From contig CANQKK010000041.1 of NCBI GenBank assembly GCA_947624475.1, positions 1 through 7,406 of the forward strand: a stretch of 7,406 bases of DNA, given 5' to 3'. This document shows, piece after piece, positions 4,185-7,406 of the stretch. The notes beneath the pieces were generated by a model. The model did not search any database, was not told the origin of the DNA, and saw nothing but the letters and a program-made list of their open reading frames with translations. Position 1 is the first letter of the stretch. Each line of letters opens with the position of its first letter. This DNA is from an uncultured Bacilli bacterium (GTDB lineage Bacteria > Bacillota_I > Bacilli_A > RF39 > UBA660). A program made the translations under genes and the position numbers.

Positions 4185-6311
4185 ATGAAAGATAAAATAA
4201 TCAAAATATTAAGTGAAAACGCGTCTCTTACTATTATGGAAATAAATGATAGATTAAAATTAACTACTATTGAAGAGTATCAACGTTTAGAAAGTGATTT
4301 AGATTCTCTTGTAAGTGATGGTGTTTTGTACTATAGTGACAAAAAAAAGAAGTATTTACTTTTAGAAAATAGTCACTTAGTTAAGGGAAGACTCATTTTA
4401 AATGAGAAAGGTTTTGGTTTTATCGAAGTGGGAAAGGACATTAAAGATGTCTACATAAATGAAAAAAATATAAATAATGCTCTAGATGATGACATTGTTT
4501 TATTTGAGTACATCAATAAAGATCAAGAAAGACCAGAAGGTCGAATTATCAAAGTAATTAAGAGAAATTTTGATCCCATTGTCGGCGAAGTTATGCTGAT
4601 AGATGGGGAGTACTATGTAAAGCCAGACGGTAAAAATTCTGCTTCTTCGGATATCTATATTCCAAAAGATAAATTAAATGGAGCCGTCGAAGGTCATAAA
4701 GTCGTCGTAAATCCTCTTAAAGAAGGAAAGAGAATCGGTGAGGTAACAAAAGTAATCGGTCATAAGAACGATGTCGGAGTCGATATCTTATCATTCGTCT
4801 ATAAATACGATTTTCATCCCGAGTTTCCAGAAGAAGTACTAAAAGAAATCGAGACTATTCCGCAGTTTTTAACCGAAGATGAAATAAATAAAGAACTATC
4901 TTTAAATCGTAAGGACTTAAGAGATAAAGTTATTTTCACTATCGATGGAAGTGATACCAAAGATATTGATGACGCTATATCTCTATCGATAGATGAATCG
5001 GGTAACTATAATCTTGGTGTTCATATAGCCGATGTATCTTATTATGTCAAAGAAGGTACTAAATTAGATGAAGAAGCTTATTTTCGGGGAACTTCTGTCT
5101 ACTTGGTCGATAGAGTAATACCGATGCTTCCACATAAATTATCTAATGGTATCTGCTCATTAAATGAAAATGAAGACCGTTTTGCTATGAGTTGTGAAAT
5201 GATTATCGACGCCAATGGAAATGTAACTAAGTATGACATTTTTCCATCGGTAATTAGAAGCCGCAAAAAGATGACTTACGAAGAAGTGAATGTTATCCTC
5301 GAAGAAAATAAAGTTCCCGAGGGCTACGAAGAGTTTAGCGATACTCTTCTTAAAATGAATGAACTTTCAGAGATTCTTCGTAAGAAAATGATATCTCGTG
5401 GCTATATCGAATTTGAAAGTGATGAAGCCAAGATAATAGTTGACGAAAAATGTCATCCTCTATCGATAGAACGAAGAGTTCAAAGAAGTGGCGAGAATCT
5501 AATCGAAAACTTTATGATTATAGCAAACGAAACTGTCGGAGGTTCAATTTACTACAAAAATTTACCAGGAATTTACCGTGTTCACGATAAACCAGATGAA
5601 AAACGTCTTGCTGAGTTTTTAAAATTTCTCTCTCTTCACGGTTATGTCGTAACTGGAAAGAGTAAAATTACTAATTCGAAAGAACTTCAAAATATTCTAA
5701 AACAAATCGAAAATGTCAAAGAAAGTAGTATCTTAAATGACATGGCGATTAGAAGTCAAGCCAAAGCTGTCTATTCGGACATTAATATCGGACACTTTGG
5801 TCTTGGAAGTAAGTGCTATAGTCACTTTACTTCTCCTATCAGAAGATATCCCGATTTAATTCTTCATCGTCTAATAAGAGATTACAATTATAATTATAGT
5901 GAAGAAGTAATAAACAAACGAAGAGAGTCTCTTCCTACCGAGAGTGAACACTGTTCGGTAAGAGAACAAGAGGCCCAAAACTGTGAACGAGATGTCGACA
6001 AAATGAAAAAAGCCGAATATATGGAGGACCATATTGGCGAAATATTTAAAGGAATAATATCGGGCGTTCAAGAGTTTGGCATCTTTGTCGAACTTGAAAA
6101 TACTGCCGAAGGACTAATTAAAGTCGAAGATTTAAAAGGTGACTACTACGCATTTAATCCTGACCTTTTAGCCCTAGTTGGAAAGAGAACGGGAAAACGT
6201 TATTCTTTTGGAGATGAAATTACTGTCAAAGTAGTCGGAGCCGATAAAGATAAGATGACGATCGACTTTGAAATATATAATCCTAAGGATAATAAAAATA
6301 GCAAAATTTAA
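4185..6311 (+). CDS. rnr: Ribonuclease R (RNB-family 3'-5' exoribonuclease)
   Basis: Processive hydrolytic exonuclease that degrades structured RNA and, in many bacteria, acts in RNA quality control with tmRNA/SmpB. The product is 708 residues, within the usual 700-820. Domains in order: an N-terminal winged-helix segment (about 1-65); two cold-shock/OB domains (about 66-200), the first with GFGFIEV; an RNB catalytic domain (about 240-570); and an S1 domain (about 618-697) with FKGIISGVQEFGIFVEL. The RNB active-site acidic cluster is intact: TIDGSDTKDIDDA carries Asp254, Asp260, Asp262 and Asp263, aligned to the Mg-binding Asp residues known from E. coli RNase R. The conserved HFTSPIRRYPDL stands at about 547-558. 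The long lysine-rich tail of the E. coli enzyme is absent, with only a short polar end after S1. It lies behind secG and its attenuator, and a capA-like gene starts 15 bases after its stop. Confidence 0.97.
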   Translation: MKDKIIKILSENASLTIMEINDRLKLTTIEEYQRLESDLDSLVSDGVLYYSDKKKKYLLLENSHLVKGRLILNEKGFGFIEVGKDIKDVYINEKNINNALDDDIVLFEYINKDQERPEGRIIKVIKRNFDPIVGEVMLIDGEYYVKPDGKNSASSDIYIPKDKLNGAVEGHKVVVNPLKEGKRIGEVTKVIGHKNDVGVDILSFVYKYDFHPEFPEEVLKEIETIPQFLTEDEINKELSLNRKDLRDKVIFTIDGSDTKDIDDAISLSIDESGNYNLGVHIADVSYYVKEGTKLDEEAYFRGTSVYLVDRVIPMLPHKLSNGICSLNENEDRFAMSCEMIIDANGNVTKYDIFPSVIRSRKKMTYEEVNVILEENKVPEGYEEFSDTLLKMNELSEILRKKMISRGYIEFESDEAKIIVDEKCHPLSIERRVQRSGENLIENFMIIANETVGGSIYYKNLPGIYRVHDKPDEKRLAEFLKFLSLHGYVVTGKSKITNSKELQNILKQIENVKESSILNDMAIRSQAKAVYSDINIGHFGLGSKCYSHFTSPIRRYPDLILHRLIRDYNYNYSEEVINKRRESLPTESEHCSVREQEAQNCERDVDKMKKAEYMEDHIGEIFKGIISGVQEFGIFVELENTAEGLIKVEDLKGDYYAFNPDLLALVGKRTGKRYSFGDEITVKVVGADKDKMTIDFEIYNPKDNKNSKI

Positions 6312-6315
6312 GGAG
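6309..6315 (+). promoter_or_regulatory. Ribosome binding site of the capA-like gene, overlapping the rnr stop
   Basis: TAAGGAG at 6309-6315 includes the rnr TAA stop and lies 11 bases before the ATG at 6327, a slightly long spacing. No promoter or terminator is visible in the 15-base gap, so the gene is probably cotranscribed with, and perhaps translationally coupled to, rnr. Confidence 0.65.
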
Positions 6316-6326
6316 TAAAAAGAAAT

Positions 6327-7406
6327 ATGGTAAAAAGAAGAAAAAGAAAGAAATTAAAAATAGGTAGAATAGTCTGTTGCTTAGTTATTTTAGCTCTCTT
6401 AATCGCAGGAGCAACTATTGGTATTAAATATTTTTTAAAAGGAGACAAAAAGGTTAATCTTCCGGTAGTGAGTACCAAAAAAGAAAGTAAGGACGAGACA
6501 TACGAACTTACTCTTGCCATGGTTGGAGATAACCTTATCCATGATGGTATTTACATGGAAGCAAATAAAAATGCAAACTACAATGGTTACGATTTTACTC
6601 CAATGTACAAATATTTAAAGGAAATAATCGAACCTTATGACCTTGCCTATTATAATCAAGAGACTATTCTGGGTGGAGATGAAATTGGTCTGTCTTCGTA
6701 CCCACAGTTTAATTCGCCGTACGAAGTGGGAGACGCTATGATCGATGCTGGCTTTAATCTCGTAAGTTTAGCCACTAATCATACGATGGACCGTGGAGAA
6801 AAGGCTATACAAAATTCATGTAAATATTGGAATAGTAAAAAAGATGTCTTAAGTGCTGGAAGTTATTGTTCTAGTGAAGAGCGAAATGAAGTCAAAGTAA
6901 TGGAGATGAATAATATTACATATTCACTTCTCTCGTACACTTATGGAACCAATGGAATACCTGTACCTAGTGGCAAAGAATACCTAGTTAACGTTTGGCC
7001 GACTGGCGAATATGATCCTAATAGTGATAGCGAGTATCAAGCATATAAAGAGACCGTCAAAGAAGATATCGAAAGAGTAAGAGATAAAGTCGATGTCCTA
7101 ATGGTAGCCATGCACTGGGGAGTCGAATATACTCACACTCCAACTGAGTATCAATTAGATATGGCTAAATTTCTCGCCGACAATGGAGTCGACATCGTAA
7201 TAGGATCTCATCCACACGTTATCATGCCGGTTACTTGGATAGATGATACACTAGTTATCTATTCTCTAGGAAACTTAATATCGGCTCAGGAAACAGATAT
7301 GGATTATGCTAAAATGGTCGGTTTACTAACGAGCATTAAAATTACTAAAAATGTTAAAGATGATAAGACTACGATAACTTTAAGTGATTTAAATTTTGAT
7401 CATAGT
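6327..7406 (+). CDS. Membrane-anchored CapA-family (PGA_cap) metallophosphoesterase-fold protein, 3'-truncated
   Basis: The frame is open for 360 codons to the window edge, so the C-terminus is missing. A basic start MVKRRKRKKLK precedes one hydrophobic segment (about residues 13-37). With the positive charges inside, the remainder should face outside the membrane. From about residue 60 the protein matches the CapA/PGA-synthesis fold: AMVGDNLIHDGIY (GD at 67-68), YNQETIL (NQE at 110-112), LATNHTMDRG (NHTMD 151-155), AMHWGVEY (HWG 263-265), and IVIGSHPHVI (SHPH 294-297) followed by VIYSLGNLI. These are the Asp, Glu/Asn and His positions expected for metal coordination in calcineurin-like phosphoesterases. 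CapA proteins act in poly-gamma-glutamate capsule production in Bacillus, but many homologues have unknown surface roles, and no capB or capC is visible here, so I give no symbol. The start has a TAAGGAG site 11 bases upstream. Confidence 0.88.
   Translation, partial: MVKRRKRKKLKIGRIVCCLVILALLIAGATIGIKYFLKGDKKVNLPVVSTKKESKDETYELTLAMVGDNLIHDGIYMEANKNANYNGYDFTPMYKYLKEIIEPYDLAYYNQETILGGDEIGLSSYPQFNSPYEVGDAMIDAGFNLVSLATNHTMDRGEKAIQNSCKYWNSKKDVLSAGSYCSSEERNEVKVMEMNNITYSLLSYTYGTNGIPVPSGKEYLVNVWPTGEYDPNSDSEYQAYKETVKEDIERVRDKVDVLMVAMHWGVEYTHTPTEYQLDMAKFLADNGVDIVIGSHPHVIMPVTWIDDTLVIYSLGNLISAQETDMDYAKMVGLLTSIKITKNVKDDKTTITLSDLNFDHS

Noticed and set aside
5871..6071. Antisense 66-codon frame inside rnr with a hydrophobic stretch
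   Set aside because: Shadow of RNase R coding sequence; the hydrophobicity comes from the complement of A-rich codons.
6308..6520. Antisense 70-codon frame over the start of the capA-like gene
   Set aside because: The + strand frame here carries a good start, a membrane anchor and then CapA motifs, so the reverse frame is a shadow.
1..7406. CRISPR array, insertion sequence, tRNA or rRNA gene
   Set aside because: No regularly spaced repeats, transposase-like frame, terminal inverted repeats, or tRNA/rRNA-like conserved segments were found by eye on either strand.

Overview
The window is a low-GC, gene-dense stretch of a bacterial chromosome with all genes on the + strand. The AT-rich codon use, A/T-rich intrinsic terminators, strong GGAGG-type ribosome binding sites and the gene set suggest a Bacillota/Mycoplasmatota-type organism, perhaps one of the uncultured gut Bacilli. 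That placement is inference; no marker here fixes the taxon. Trp codons are TGG and the five complete stop codons are TAG or TAA, so nothing indicates an altered genetic code.

Layout: (1) 1-1803 is the 3' part of an isoleucyl-tRNA synthetase gene of the eukaryote-like IleRS2 class, closed by an intrinsic terminator that overlaps its stop codon. (2) 1824-2154 has no intact gene. It holds a probable decayed small gene (about 1904-2061) and then the rpoZ promoter region, which carries direct and inverted repeats. (3) 2155-3832 is rpoZ (RNA polymerase omega) followed by proS, an archaeal/eukaryotic-type (type 3) prolyl-tRNA synthetase with no insertion editing domain. (4) 3876-4144 is a strong extended -10 promoter and secG. 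An AT-rich intrinsic terminator overlaps the secG stop codon and probably works as a partial attenuator. (5) 4185-6311 is rnr (RNase R). (6) 6327-7406 is the 5' part of a membrane-anchored CapA-like metallophosphoesterase-fold protein that runs off the end.

Most genes are housekeeping: two aminoacyl-tRNA synthetases, an RNA polymerase subunit, a Sec translocon subunit and an RNA-decay exonuclease. The secG-rnr pairing is common in Firmicutes. The rpoZ-proS pairing and a capA-like gene directly behind rnr are less usual. I see no tRNA, rRNA, CRISPR array, insertion sequence or phage gene, and no evident new multi-gene system. The points most worth following are the decayed gene, the repeat-rich rpoZ promoter, the two eukaryote-like synthetases close together, and a codon-boundary CpG preference that is strong in part of rnr but nearly absent in the sampled part of ileS.
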